Assembly: GCA_033439265.1 (NCBI GenBank)
Contig: JAVTVX010000031.1
Coordinates: 12,189,001 to 12,253,000 of the forward strand
Direction of reading: 5' to 3'
DNA: 64,000 bases
From: Dillenia suffruticosa
Lineage: Eukaryota > Streptophyta > Magnoliopsida > Dilleniales > Dilleniaceae
In this document: piece by piece, positions 1 to 11,776 of the stretch
Numbering within the stretch: position 1 is the stretch's first letter
Layout: each line of letters begins with the position of its first letter
Made by a program: the position numbers and the translations under genes
Notes under the pieces: model-generated
Seen by the model: the letters and a program-made list of their open reading frames with translations, nothing else
The model's database searches: none
Told to the model about the DNA's origin: nothing

Positions 1-146
1 CCATGACACTTGATCAAGTGTGCTAATATTCTCTGAAATCCTCTACTTGTGATCTTTCTTCTACATCCACCCAAAAAAAAAAAAAAAAAAAAAAAAATCA
101 AATATTGAACAATAATGTTCATTAACCCATAATTAATTAATGCTAA
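1..146. other. 3' flank of the JAZ gene
   Basis: No gene is seen. This is the region downstream of the minus-strand JAZ stop codon and probably holds its 3' UTR and polyadenylation region. A run of 25 A residues lies at 73-97 (T-rich in the sense of the gene). I see no unambiguous AATAAA signal. Confidence 0.5.
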
Positions 147-989
147 TTAATAGTGGTACGGCGAGGCTGCTTGAACTCGATGCCGACGCTTTTGAAGAAA
201 CCTTTGGAGAGATCTCTTCATGGAGAGACCAGTGGATTGACACATTGGAGATTGAAATGCTGGGGAGACCGGCTCTGATGATGGCCCCCTTCTGGGAGTT
301 TTAGCCCTCTCCTCCATCTCTTGACTTGCAAGACATATTATTGCTCTAGCCTGCAATATAATTAAAACAGATATACATTAATTAACAAATAATTGAGTTT
401 ATGATTAAGTGAATTTGTGGGGTAACGAAATTATGCAACAACCATTAATAACTCTGTTAAATGGGGTTGTTATATGGTAAGTTTGGAGTACAAAATCATG
501 TGATCAAAGTTAACTTCTGAATGGGTTCAAAAACACTCTAATCGAATTACTCATTGGAAGTAAATTCTTGTGTTGGTGAGAAAAGCCCTTCAATAGAATT
601 AATTGTGGCTCCTAATTTTGGACGACACATGTAAAACATAATTTGTCCCTAATACATGAAACTTCTATGAACCTTCTTGTGTCGTAATAATTTCTCATTT
701 TTCTATTTTGGGGTTGTTACAAGCAAAGAATTTTCTTACGACTTTGCTGTAATTACATCATTGAGAAACTAATAAATAAAATGCAGAGTTCTAGTGCGGG
801 AATTAGAAAGAAATGTTCAATATGTACGAAGCAAAGACATACCTGAAGCTCTGTAACATCACAAACACAAATTTTCCCGTTGTAGAAAATGGTGAGCTGT
901 TGTTCTTGCTGGTTTTTGCCACTTGACACCTCAATCCTTAACCCAAAAAAAAAAAAAATACAAATTAGAAAACAGTCGCCCATAGCTAA

Positions 990-1034
<45 letters not shown>

Positions 1035-1135
1035 GAGACTTACATGGGAGGCTTTTGTTTCTGAAGACGAGCTGAAGAAGAAGAAGAGGAAGAAGAAGAA
1101 CAAGGAAGAAGACCCAATTCCAAGTTGCAATCCAT
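147..1135 (-). CDS. JAZ8: JAZ8/TIFY5A-like jasmonate ZIM-domain repressor
   Basis: Three exons on the minus strand: 1044-1135, 843-936 and 147-350, joined at GT-AG introns in phase, give 129 aa (Arabidopsis JAZ8 is about the same size). Residues 5-9 form an LxLxL EAR motif (LELGL), followed by nine serines at 13-21 encoded by a TCT repeat. TIFY lies at 46-49 within LTIFYNGKICVCDVTELQ, and the ZIM domain continues into exon 3. A Jas motif fills about 103-127 (SMKRSLQRFLQKRRHR, then SPYHY at the end). JAZ proteins bind MYC transcription factors through Jas and repress jasmonate genes in the nucleus. The LPIAR-type degron that COI1 and JA-Ile need is absent here, as in JAZ8, so the protein is probably a stable repressor that recruits TOPLESS directly through EAR. 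The start is chosen because it gives the EAR motif at the N-terminus. Identification is firm; the JAZ7 versus JAZ8 choice is inference. Confidence 0.93.
351..842 (-). other. Intron 2 of the JAZ gene
   Basis: A 492-bp intron between the two halves of the TIFY/ZIM domain. The donor on the minus strand is CAG|GTATGTC and the acceptor TTGCAG|GCTAGA. It is AT-rich; I see no transposon or RNA gene in it. Confidence 0.8.
995..1031. repeat. (GA)n microsatellite in JAZ intron 1
   Basis: About 18 GA units fill much of the 107-bp first intron (937-1043), just upstream of a T-rich acceptor region. On the gene's strand this reads (CT)n, which may serve as an extended pyrimidine tract. Length variation between individuals is likely. 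Confidence 0.9.
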
Positions 1136-1218
1136 CTTCATACCCACCATTAATTTCACAAATCACCAAAAGGGGTTCAAATTTTCAACTTTCTAACACT
1201 CAGGATTTGATTGAATTG

Positions 1219-1235
1219 AGAGAGAGAGAGAGAGA
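1219..1235. repeat. (GA)n microsatellite in the JAZ 5' leader
   Basis: About eight GA units, 85-100 bp upstream of the start codon and just downstream of the likely TATA box. In the mRNA sense it is a CT-rich leader, which is common in plant 5' UTRs. Confidence 0.85.
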
Positions 1236-1720
1236 TGGAGAGCATACGAAAAAGTGAATGAAGAGGGCAATATTTATATGCGTATGCGTGTGACAAAAAA
1301 ATTAATAATAAATTCTAGTAGTGGACGTGGGATCCACTACGCCACCCCACACACGCTAGAAACGCTTTCAACACGAGACGTCTTCTGAATTTATTATAAA
1401 AATAGAAAAATAATAATAATAAGAGAGAGAGGACACGACATGACAGGAATTGAATTATCGGATGAGTTAGAAGAAAACGCAAAATGGAGCACGTGATAAA
1501 TGATCTTTTAATAACCACGTCTGAAAAACGGCCCTCTCTCCCCTCATTCCTTTTCCTTTCGTATCTAAAAAACGTGTTTTTTTTTTTTTATTATTAATTT
1601 ATTAATTGATTTGGCAAATTGCCTTTTCCTTTTTCTCCTATCCCTTCTTGGAAATTAAATTATCCCATGCGCAAAAAATTCATTTTAATTTTTGAAAAAT
1701 TTTAGACCCACGTGTTTGAT
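1236..1720 (-). promoter_or_regulatory. JAZ promoter with TATA box and two G-boxes
   Basis: On the minus strand TATAAATA lies at 1271-1278, which would place transcription start near 1240-1245. Perfect CACGTG G-boxes lie at 1490-1495 and 1709-1714. ACGT cores also occur near 1325, 1379 and 1517. MYC2-type factors bind G-boxes in JAZ promoters in a known feedback loop, so jasmonate induction is a reasonable inference. The start site itself is not proven. Confidence 0.6.
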
Positions 1721-4700
1721 AATCAATCCACGCACCTCTTATTGAATGAAAAATAAATAAATAAATTTACATAAATTTATGATTATCAATGTATTAATTT
1801 TAACAACTGCCTCAATATAGTTGAAATATTTTTCCTTTTTGACAGAAAAATTTAGATATTATTACTCAAATATGTATTGGGCCCAATCTTGCTTGTGGCT
1901 CAAGATGTCATTAATGCGATTGCAACTATTAATCGGCGGACTTTAATGATAAAGAAGTACATTTTTTTTATTAACTAAACTAATGTTTGAAGTATCAATA
2001 AGACATGACTTAAACATGAATCTCTATGCTTAGACCACACAATTAATTTAATAATATGGTACAATATAAGAAAGAAACTAACTTTTAAAATTTGGGAAAA
2101 AAAAAACATAAACTTGTTATTTTGTGATATTTATGTAAGATTTTGATTCAAACTGTGGTATCTAGAAATAAATGGTTAAAATTGTTCATTTTTTAAAATA
2201 AATCGAGTTTTATTTTGTAATAAATACGAAAGATAGATTTAACTCATTTATCTAGTTTAATGAGTCGAAGTGAAAATTAAATACAAAATGAGTATATTTA
2301 TATTCGTGAATGACGCAAAATTAAAGCACTCGAAATTCATTAAATTACCAAAAACTAAATTTAAAAGAATGAAATTGACGATTCACTTATCTGCAAAATG
2401 CATACCTAATGCATAAATCTCTTCTATATTTATTCCAAAGTCCAATTATTCGAACTCACAAATTTTTTAAATCCTTTTTAACAAAAGTAATACTTCCATA
2501 AATAATATTGATCTTCTGACTTTCATGTCATTTATTATTTTACGATTTATTTTGGGCGCAAAGAATTGGAAAATGTCGCCAAATTCTTTTACAAAAGTCA
2601 TTTAAGTAGATGATTTATTTATTTATTTATTTATTTAATGAGGGCTACAGCTTCCCTTTCATATGTTGGAGTGAGTTTGAGGAAAATAATCAGGGTTTTA
2701 ATAAACTTTTGTGGTGGTATTTGTAAATGAATTAGATAAAATTTGTGTTAATATCTATTTAATCTTATATTATTAACAGACAGTTGATTTAGTGAGTAAA
2801 AGTGTTAAATTATTAATTAATTTTCGAATTCAAAACTTAAAAATAAAAAATCTATATTAAGAGAATTTTCTCTAAATTGAATCAGATAATATTCAAAATA
2901 AATTAATTAAAATACGATTTTGAATATCGGTTAATTTTTTAAAAAAATCTTACATTATTAAGCTTAAATTACAATAAACGAGGAGCAAAGCCCTACAACA
3001 CCTTTTAATTGTAAAATACTTGACAAAGAAAAGAAAACAAATTAAGCTATCATTTTCAAGTTAGCTTTTTCAACCTTGTAGTTCTGTTCCTTTCACATTG
3101 TACGGATGAAGTTTTTGAGTTCTTTCTCATCGTAATAATGAATTGAAAAAATAAATTATGACAAGAACAAGCCATCATTATTAACAATGAATTGAAATTT
3201 CTATATAAACTCAAATTTATGAAAATAGGATTGGAGGCGGAATTTCTAATAAAGAAGTTGAAACAATGAGCAATGTTCAACACAAATTCCTTGATTTGAA
3301 TGTTTTCCCTTTTCATCTACTAAGTTTTCCTTAATATTAAAATAAAATAAAATATTAACATTAATGTGCATTAATTTTGTGATATTGTTATGAACAAATT
3401 ATCAATTAATTATAGCAATAAATTATAATTCAATTGATATCGTTCTCTTATCAAAAAAATTTTGAGATCAAATTTTCTTTACGTACAAAAAAAATTAATT
3501 AATTATATTTACTTTGATAAATATAATATCAAAATGATTTTCGAAGACTATCAACAATCATGTCATGCGAGCACGCCACCCTTGTTATTAATTATTAAAT
3601 GGGAGCTCAAAGTGTGCTCAACCCATAGTTAGCTGTATACTGCGTGCCAATCTATATGCATACACTCATTAACCATATTATACATTAGCATGAACAAAAT
3701 GCCAAACTAAACAAATATATATATATATATATTTTGACGGTGGGATTCAGCTATTTACCCCTTTGAATATATAAAAAAACCCATTGAGCAACGACGACAG
3801 TGCATAAAGGACAAACAATGAGTAGGTAAATTGCGTGCAGAAACTCAAATTTCTAATAATGCAATTATTAAAAGCCGTTGCCTGTACGGAGTTGCATTTT
3901 TTGAGCTATGTGCAACATTTCTTTTGATTATTCATACGCATATGTGTTTTTCTTTACTTCATCTCTTATATTCAAAAATTTAATTAATCTGATTGAATAA
4001 TTATAATATTTAATTTAAAAAGTGTGGTCAAGTGACTGTCTCCCTCAATGTATATTTTTCTATTCTCAATACTTAATTCAAAATTTTAATATTCTATTAT
4101 TAAATCCAGAATCTTAATACAAAAATCTTATTAAAATCTTAGATAAACGTGACCTATTTATCTACAAATCCTTCGATATGGTATAAATACAATTTAATTT
4201 TTAAAATCTCATGATATTTGAGAAATAACTTTATGTTTTCTATGTTCTTTGATAATTAATTTCTGATTGATGTTTAATTCTGAATTTAAATTTTATATAT
4301 AAAAAATAGGTATGTAAAGAACTTTATCTTTTAAGTACTTAACTTATTTTGAATGAAGTTAAGTCGAAATCAAAATAGTTATAGGATATCTAGAATTTAC
4401 ACCAAAAGTAAAAACATTTGAGAAGCAAATAACATAAAAACCAAAAAGATATAAAGTACGTTAGATGTTTTAATCATGTGTGCGTCCTTAATTAGTCAAG
4501 AACCAAAAGGGAAAAATCAAAAATGTAATCCACGTGAAGCAAAACAGAGCCTTAGTTCGCATTGGGCATAGAGGGAAATTTGATGAGAAATTTGGCCTTT
4601 CTGGTTTCTATTAAATATATTTTTCCTTTCTGGCTAAGAAAAATCTAACATTTGAAAAATGTGGGCTTCTTCGTTTATCTTCTTTTAATGTTCGTGTCGA

Positions 4701-4837
4701 CAGGGTTAGGACTACGAATTGCGGCTCCACTTAAGTTTCGACACGTGTAATTGTCGTATCAATTTCTCGAAGCACATTTGGCAGAGGAATTGTGGATGGC
4801 GGAGAAATAATTGCCTGCACATGATGTTTGTTTCGAG
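1721..4837. other. AT-rich intergenic DNA, no gene seen
   Basis: Reading frames here are short and have no recognisable domain. Simple repeats are an (ATTT)n run at about 2613-2638 and an (AT)n run at about 3713-3732. I see no terminal repeats or transposase remains. Confidence 0.6.
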
Positions 4838-5276
4838 TAGGGGTGTTATGACACCCGGGTCGAGCTCGGGTATCAGAATACCCGAGTTCGACCTCGATGT
4901 ACTTTAGGTGAGCTCGAGCTCGAGCTCGAGCTCGCCGAGTTTGTATTTTTCGAGCTCGAGCTCGAGCTCGAAATGTCATCGGGTAGTGTCGTTGGGTAGT
5001 GTCATTGGGTGGTATAAATAATATATTTAAAAAATATACTTAAAAATATAATTTTATATATAATTTTTTTTAAAAATATATATATAATTATTTATAAAAT
5101 TTATTTTTAAAAAAATTAAAATATTTCGGATAGCTCGTCGAGCCTTCGAGCTCGACACAGCTGGGCTCGAGCTCGAGCTCGATACCCAGCTACCCGAGCT
5201 CGGCTCGAGCTCGGGAGCTTTGACCGGGTAGTGTCACGGGTACCAGTAACACTACCCGGTGTCATTAACACCCCTA
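4838..5276. mobile_element. hAT-type MITE with CGAGCT-rich hairpin arms
   Basis: The 439-bp element starts TAGGGGTGTTATGACACC and ends GGTGTCATTAACACCCCTA, so the termini are inverted copies with one gap. It is flanked by 8-bp direct repeats GTTTCGAG (4830-4837) and GTTTGGAG (5277-5284), 7 of 8 identical, the size hAT transposases make. TAGGGGTG ends are typical of plant hAT MITEs. Both arms are packed with GAGCTC/CTCGAG palindromes and ACCCGAGCTCGG-like words, while the core at about 5020-5125 is almost pure A/T. It has no coding capacity; the Arg/Ala-rich frames across it are by-products of the repeat. Confidence 0.85.
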
Positions 5277-5829
5277 GTTTGGAGGCCACAAAATATAATC
5301 ACATGCCGTCTGATGCTGAGTTTGGAGAAGAGTCCTCCAATCACATGGCTCCTTGTGCTCCTTGCGGTCCTTGCTTGTGGGCCCTACAAGAAATAGGTTT
5401 GGTTTGAAGGGATTTTCTGGGAATCCGAGGGCACCTGTTAGAATTTTCTACAAGTTATTAATACTAATGAGAATTGTAATTACTAGATATTATTTTTTTA
5501 TTTGAATTAGAGGGAAAAATAAAATGGTAGAGATGAGCTATAAAAACGCATAACTGTATTTAAAAAAAAAAAAGAAAAAGAAAAATTGTACACCCTCCTA
5601 ATTGATCTAGAACTGAATAATGGATCACCTTTTTTATTGGCAGAGTCTAGAAAAAGGCATACAGCCCTTTTGAAACCTTTCCAAAAGCACAAGAACTAAG
5701 TTGGTACCGTAGACCAAGAAACCCATAAGAATTGTATTAGAAAATAAAATAAAATCTTACATATCACCCACACCACCCTTTTATATAAGCTACATTGATC
5801 ATTCATAGGATCATGCAGTGAAGTGTGTG

Positions 5830-5873
<44 letters not shown>

Positions 5874-6589
5874 AAATCTTCTAACATATAACCATAATTA
5901 ATTTTAGATAAAGAAAATCTAGCTTTATGGACATGATTGTTATTATAGAGGAAGCATGGGAGAAAGAAGCTGCAGGTTCAAATACGCAGAAAATTACATT
6001 TCCACTTCTTGAACTACAAAGTGTCTCATATGCTGCGGGCTAAAATGGATCATTTACAACTATGGAACCAATCCACTTCTGAAAATATTCAGAAGGCAAT
6101 TAAAAGATCAAATGAAATAGTAAAATCGAAAACATTTCGTCTAGAGTTTATTTAACACCTTTTTTTTCCTTTCCTTTCTTGTCTAGAGTTTAGAATTCAA
6201 TGAAATAACATGAATTCTAATTCGAAAACATCATGTCTTACTGATATTTGTAGGCGTAAGTGGAATGGGTACCTTCGTTCCTTAAGCAGATTTGAAGTTC
6301 GACTCCCCTTGAATACGAAAAAAACAATGTTGAAAAATCCGCCCCCCACAAAGTGGACCCTATAGCAATCGATTTAGATTAATTATGATAAAATTTTGGA
6401 TATTGGATGATGACCAATTCATGGTAAAAAAAAAAAAAGAAAATGTTTTGTCTTCCATAAAAGTTGATTCCAAGGGATTATCAAATTTTTGTTTCCATAA
6501 AAAAAATCCTATTTTTCTAATTTGGTTGATTATAGAGTAGAGTTTCAAATTTGTGCGGCCAGACCAATTCAAATACTCTCATCTCTCTC
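5277..6589. other. AT-rich intergenic DNA with an (AT)n run
   Basis: A long TG/TA microsatellite lies at about 5825-5873. A (T)8-rich stretch at about 6160 and oligo-A runs are also present. I see no gene or element boundary. Confidence 0.55.
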
Positions 6590-7360
6590 TAATATCTCTC
6601 TCGATGTGCATTTGTTGTGACTGTGACTCTTTTCGTCGTATGACCTATTCTGACCAATATGTGATCCGTTTTCTACCTATTTATCCCGTTATGATATTTT
6701 GATTCAACAATACATATAAATATCTATATTCTATGAGTGGGGCATGCATGTGTGATTTTGTATATCTATTATATGCTATATATCAGTTACTTGATTTCGA
6801 TTCCATTCAGAGAGCTCTCTCACCTGGTCCAAGGTGACCTGCTACCCCATTAGAATATGCTGCCGTGCATAGGGGTCGTTTGATGATCATTAGGGTTTAA
6901 TGAGTTGAATTGATATACATATACCCCTACTTTCGTACTTATGATTCTGTTTGGTGTATTCAAAATGATTTTTTAAATCTACTATGTTAATAATTATGTT
7001 ATACCATGTTTTATATCCCTTGATTATATTCTATGAGTTAACCCATTACTTTTCCTTTTGGATCCGACGAGGTGCGAGGGCTTGGAGCCCATAGTTAACA
7101 TGTGGATATCCCTAAAGATTAATAGAGGCATAGAGGAGAGACGTAGCTAGACGTTTCGACCTATGGACTCACGTATCTTCTTTTGGATTAGTAGTTGAAC
7201 TCTTTGTAATTTTTCCATTCTTCAACCCTAACTTGATTTTATTTACATTGAGATGCACATTTACTATTTTGATATTTCTGTTCATGAGATGCATTTATGG
7301 CTTGTGATCTTGTTTTCGGTCTCGGACCGTTACAATTAGCAAATGATATTAGAATGACTC
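6590..7360 (+). mobile_element. Possible decayed LTR with primer-binding-like site
   Basis: A stretch of higher GC than its surroundings ends GGACCGTTACA at about 7334. About 8 bp later comes AATGATATTAGAATGACTC (7342-7360), which resembles the tRNA-Met primer site TGGTATCAGAGC. That arrangement suggests the 5' LTR of an old LTR retrotransposon. No partner LTR or coding part was recognised, and the left edge is only approximate. Confidence 0.35.
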
Positions 7361-10210
7361 TGGCTTGTGAGTGGTCCTTGAACGTAAAACATACCCCTTC
7401 GAAAAGAAAATCAATATATGTTGATTTCTAGGCTAAACTTGGATCTCATCAATAATAAAGCGAAGTTCTTTAGCATGAGGCCTTGACAGAGCGGGAAGGC
7501 ACTTGTTAGCAAGTAGTATAGCTATGGGTATTTTTTGTCCCCACCACCACCGATATCTGATTAATCCGATTTATCTGCGGGGTCCTCTTACTATATGGGT
7601 ACTCTCTTTAGTAAACCCAATGCTTCGCTCATCTTTTGTATTAGAAGAAATACCCAATCCATTACATTATGAGTAAATCAGGCCTATAAATTGATGACAA
7701 ATAAGCATACTTTGTCTTGATAAATGATTAAAAAAACAAAATACCAATAGAATGATATATCCATAATGATTTTAGACTGAGTTAAAATAATCAAATAAGC
7801 TTGGTGTTTTTATGAAATGAAGTAATCAAAAAATAAATAACAAAAATCATTTAACATAAAAGAAAGGGTTAAATATAAATATACAGCTCACTATAAATTA
7901 GACAAAAATGGCGGAAATATACTATGAACTATGTATTTTCTCATCTTTCCATTGAAAGATTCATTCCCTTCATAAAAATAGGAGTATTATTTGCAAAACT
8001 TTGACCTGAGTTTCGCAATTAATTTGGGCTTTACTTTATTGCTTCAAGGGATATTTTGGTCACAGCACCTCTTTTTGCATCTCAATCAAAAATTTTAAAA
8101 TCTTTACCCAGAATTTTTTTTTTTTTTTTTTTTTTTGTAGCATTAAAAAAAACAAGCTTTTTTCTGCACTAAACTCCTTTTTCATCCAAGGAAAGGAGTT
8201 GGATGTGGACCCATTTTCATTGGCACAAGAAGTCAGCTTGGAGTATGATAGTTGAACAGCCTAAGCATCAATAAGGTCGCCAACTGCTTGACCTTTCAGA
8301 TTCAAAAGTCCAATATTTAATTTTGTCACATGAATCATCTACAAAATAAAAATGGGTTTCCAAGTTGATTTGGTCTAGTCTTGGTTTGGTCTTCTCCCCT
8401 TTCATAATGATGCCTGCCACGGTAAAGTGTGCCCGCCGACAAGCCCCGACAAAAATCATGCCCACAATAAAATTAGTTTAATGCATCCAAATAAATTTAG
8501 AAAGAGAACAAAAGAAAACTTGAGACGGTAGCCTGAAGATCTTGATTCACGAAAACTTTTTAATATTGATATTTTTATTTTTTAAATATTTTAATATATT
8601 AAATTAATTAATATTTGTATACAATTATTATATATTTATATTTAATAAATTATTTATTTATTTATTTATAATTTTTATTTTTATATTATTTTTCTTATAA
8701 TTAATAATAGCATATTTAATAATTTTAAATTTTCATTATGAAAGAAAATTATTTTATTATTTTTATAAAATAATTAATAGTTAAATAAAATTATATTTTT
8801 TATATTTATACATTTCTCCACGTTTTAATTTTTTTCATTTTTATGAAATATTATTTTTTAGTATCATTTCGTATATATTTTCGTTTTTTCACTTTTTATT
8901 TTCATGCAAACCGGCTACAAACTTGTCCTAGGATTATATGCTTGTTAAAATCGGACCTACTATCAAAAAGGACTAGTGCAAACTAGGCATAATAAAGGGA
9001 TAATTTTCTTATATAACCACCGAAAAAATCAAAATCAAATTTGCTTCACTAAAAAAAGCATCAAAATTATAACTATTTTCTTATATTGCTCGTGCCCATT
9101 ATTCAAGCTTTAATGATACAATAATGATTCCACTTTTTTTATTAGTACAAATGATATGATCCAGCCCCACGATCTGTTTTTTTATATCTAATGTGATCAT
9201 CAGATATTCGATATATAAAAATTAATTATAAGAAAAAAAAAATCATTTTAACAATTTTTGTCTAATACTCAAGGGCAACAAGATAAAAAGTTCAATAAAT
9301 GATTTGTCCTTGGAGAATGACATTGCTCTTACTGCATTCATGTCATGATCATGTCGCAGTCATAACAGCTAATCTTAGGGTTAACCCTCCTTATAAGTCT
9401 TCTGCAAGTGACCCACCAGCCTCCCCTGGCCGTTTATCTTATACGGCGAACGATTGGGGTCTCAAATAAGGCAAGGCATATCTGGTGTGCCAAGTTTTGA
9501 AGGTAAATCTTCCATTGGTAGATGGTATCAGAAAAACACACTCAAGTGACTCAATAATGATATCCGGAATTGTTGAATGAAAGCATTTCTCATACTACAA
9601 AATTAATTTTCCATTTTCCACTGATTATCCTTGTATTTCACTAAAGTTGCGGTTTGATTTTTTACTTGACAACAGGTTTAATTTAAAATATATATATACA
9701 CACACATATTACCCTCCTGGATTTAGAAAGATACTTCTATTTTTTGTCGATCATTAATATCCGAAATCATATTCTAAATAATCTCTGCGAAAGCCCTATT
9801 CAGATAAAAACTCTTATGGCATAGTTTTTTTCGTTTAATTAAAACACTAAGTGACTTTAATTTGTTTTAATAAAACCGAAGGAGCCAAATTGAGTAACAT
9901 TGTCGATACCACACTCATTCAACATTCTCACCTATTTGATTTCAACGAACAAATTTCAAAGAAGCTGGAGTTAATGGTTTTGACTCGGATGCTAATTTAC
10001 CTTTTTTTATTTTGAAGCCCTTGGACTCGATCCACCACCACCTAGTATCCGGAACTTCATCCTAACTAATCCAGATTGACTTAACTAAGGTCCCTCTTTG
10101 GGAGGAAGGGTCTCCCAACGTAATCGACTCTATTTCCAAGTCGTGAGTTAAACTCATGATCTTGATTAATGGATACAGCGACTATATGTTGGTACTCATA
10201 TGCTAATTTA
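7361..10210. other. Intergenic DNA, no gene seen
   Basis: A less AT-rich block at about 7440-7640 (AGCGGGAAGGCACTTG and nearby words) looks unlike its surroundings and could be a captured fragment, but I cannot identify it. A 22-bp oligo-T run lies at about 8110-8135, and 8570-8890 is extremely AT-rich. No reading frame has a recognisable domain. Confidence 0.5.
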
Positions 10211-10662
10211 CTAGAAAAGCAGAAGATATACCGTGGTACAATCTATCCCAACCACTGCTTCTTTGGCACTATGAAACAATTCAAACAACGAATTTTCTTT
10301 GCCTAACTCTTGAAAATGACCCCAACCCTCATTTGAAGCAACCCCTTCACGGCAATCACAAAGTACCAAAACATATAAAGGAATGCATATAAGCAAAATG
10401 ACATGTACAAAATATTGCATATCCAAGGACTTAAAGGATCTTACTCAATGTGGCTACCCCACCACCAAATGAAGCCATCAATGATGCTTACTAAATGTGC
10501 CATTGTCGAAAGCACGTGAAAAAAATGGTTCATGTTGAACCCAAGAGTCTTTGATAAAGATGACTCCAAACTACTCAAGAAAGGGCTAGACTTTAGGTCA
10601 AGGTGATTAGGCATGATAGGATGAAGACCTGCCCATGTTGAACAGGAAATGACCACCTGCAA
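10211..10662 (-). other. Unidentified exon-like patch
   Basis: On the minus strand, a reading frame open for about 70 codons starts after TTTGCAG|GTGGTC (acceptor at 10657) and ends at a good donor ATTGA|GTAAGATCC (exon 10445-10656). A second open frame at 10211-10426 ends beside ACCACG|GTATAT. The first encodes words such as SSPFLSSLESSLSKTLGFN, MNHFFHVLSTMAHLVSI and DGFIWWW, the second a hydrophobic stretch (VHVILLICIPLYVLVLC) and WGHFQELGKENSLFELFHS. I do not recognise the family. It could be part of a gene whose other exons are lost or displaced by the Copia insertions upstream, or chance open frames. Confidence 0.25.
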
Positions 10663-11626
10663 AGATGATGGGGAAAGCTCACATCAAAGAGAAGAAAATG
10701 CCAAAACCTTATGGTATAATGTTTGGTGCAGACATGATCTGTGTTAGTAGCATGATGACAGAGGAACCTACGGACTACATAAACAGCGAGGATTAATTTT
10801 TACGTTGCACTAAATGCACTGGAATGAATGACCAAAAGCACTATAAATTTGGTTGTCATTTGACGTAAAAAAAAGTTTGCAAGCCACTTATTGCTCATTC
10901 AGTCATTTTGATATCATGTAATCCAGACATGACATTTTCCCATTTCAAGTAATAAAAAACTTATGCCCCTATAACTCAACTAAAACCATCTCCTTCCGCT
11001 TAGAGTCTTGAATTTGAGCCTCCCCTATGCACCAAAAAAAAAAAAAAGTAATGAAAAACTTGCTCTCTTTGCTTGGGCCTCCTCTCCTATTTATAGCCTT
11101 GTTCCTTTTGTTGTTGTTTTGTGTTGTTTTCTTTCCTCTTGTAATGGGCCCTAGCATTAAACAAAAGGAAATAAAGAATCAAAAGCATGATACCAAATAT
11201 AATTAAGATAAAATATAAATTTTGAACATTTCTTCGAGGCTAAGATGCGAAGAAATACGTGAAAACATAGTGGATTCATGTCAAGCCTTTCTACAGACTG
11301 ATAAACTAAGTTTCACAGTGTTTTATTTACTAAAGTCCTTAATTCTATGAAATTAACCTGATAGTTTTCAGGACTCCGAGAGCATTTATCTTCCAAAATT
11401 TCAGAAAAATTTTGACATATGGAGCATGCACCAGATTATGGGACCACAGAAAGGAAAATTGTCAACTACATAAACCATATGGTTAACATGGCATACAGAA
11501 CGAAGCTTAGGACGAAACCACTGTTGAGATGTGCAACTTCTACCTCAAATTCTTGGATGATATTTTTGTAACAATCAAACTTATTTTTCAGATTTTTTTG
11601 ACTTGTTAGTTATTTCAAATTTTTGA
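10663..11626. other. Intergenic DNA, no gene seen
   Basis: Unique-looking sequence between the exon-like patch and the older Copia element. An A15 run lies at about 11034-11048. No domain or RNA gene is recognised. Confidence 0.5.
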
Positions 11627-11776
11627 ATTTGAATTCTATTTGTTGAGATTTTTTAGGGAAAAATATTCTTAAATTTATTATATTTATCTCTTTATATTTT
11701 GGAGAATAATCAATGAAAGTTACTTTTTACTCAGAAAACATATTTTGCTTCAAGTTTCTTTATTAAAAAACCATCA
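11627..11776 (+). repeat. 5' LTR of older Copia
   Basis: Aligns with 15735-15885. The stretch GATTTTTTAGGG followed by AT-rich sequence and the end AAAAAACCATCA are shared by both copies. Confidence 0.85.

Noticed and set aside
995-1031. Regular repeat considered as a CRISPR-like array
   Set aside because: It is a plain dinucleotide repeat in a plant intron, without spacers.
3056-3316. An 86-codon minus-strand open frame near the JAZ gene
   Set aside because: No recognisable domain, no splice or promoter context, AT-rich composition; likely chance.
4719-4979. Open frames rich in Arg/Ala (RARARARK) across the MITE on both strands
   Set aside because: They are translations of the GAGCTC/CGAGCT repeat within a non-coding MITE and cross its boundary.
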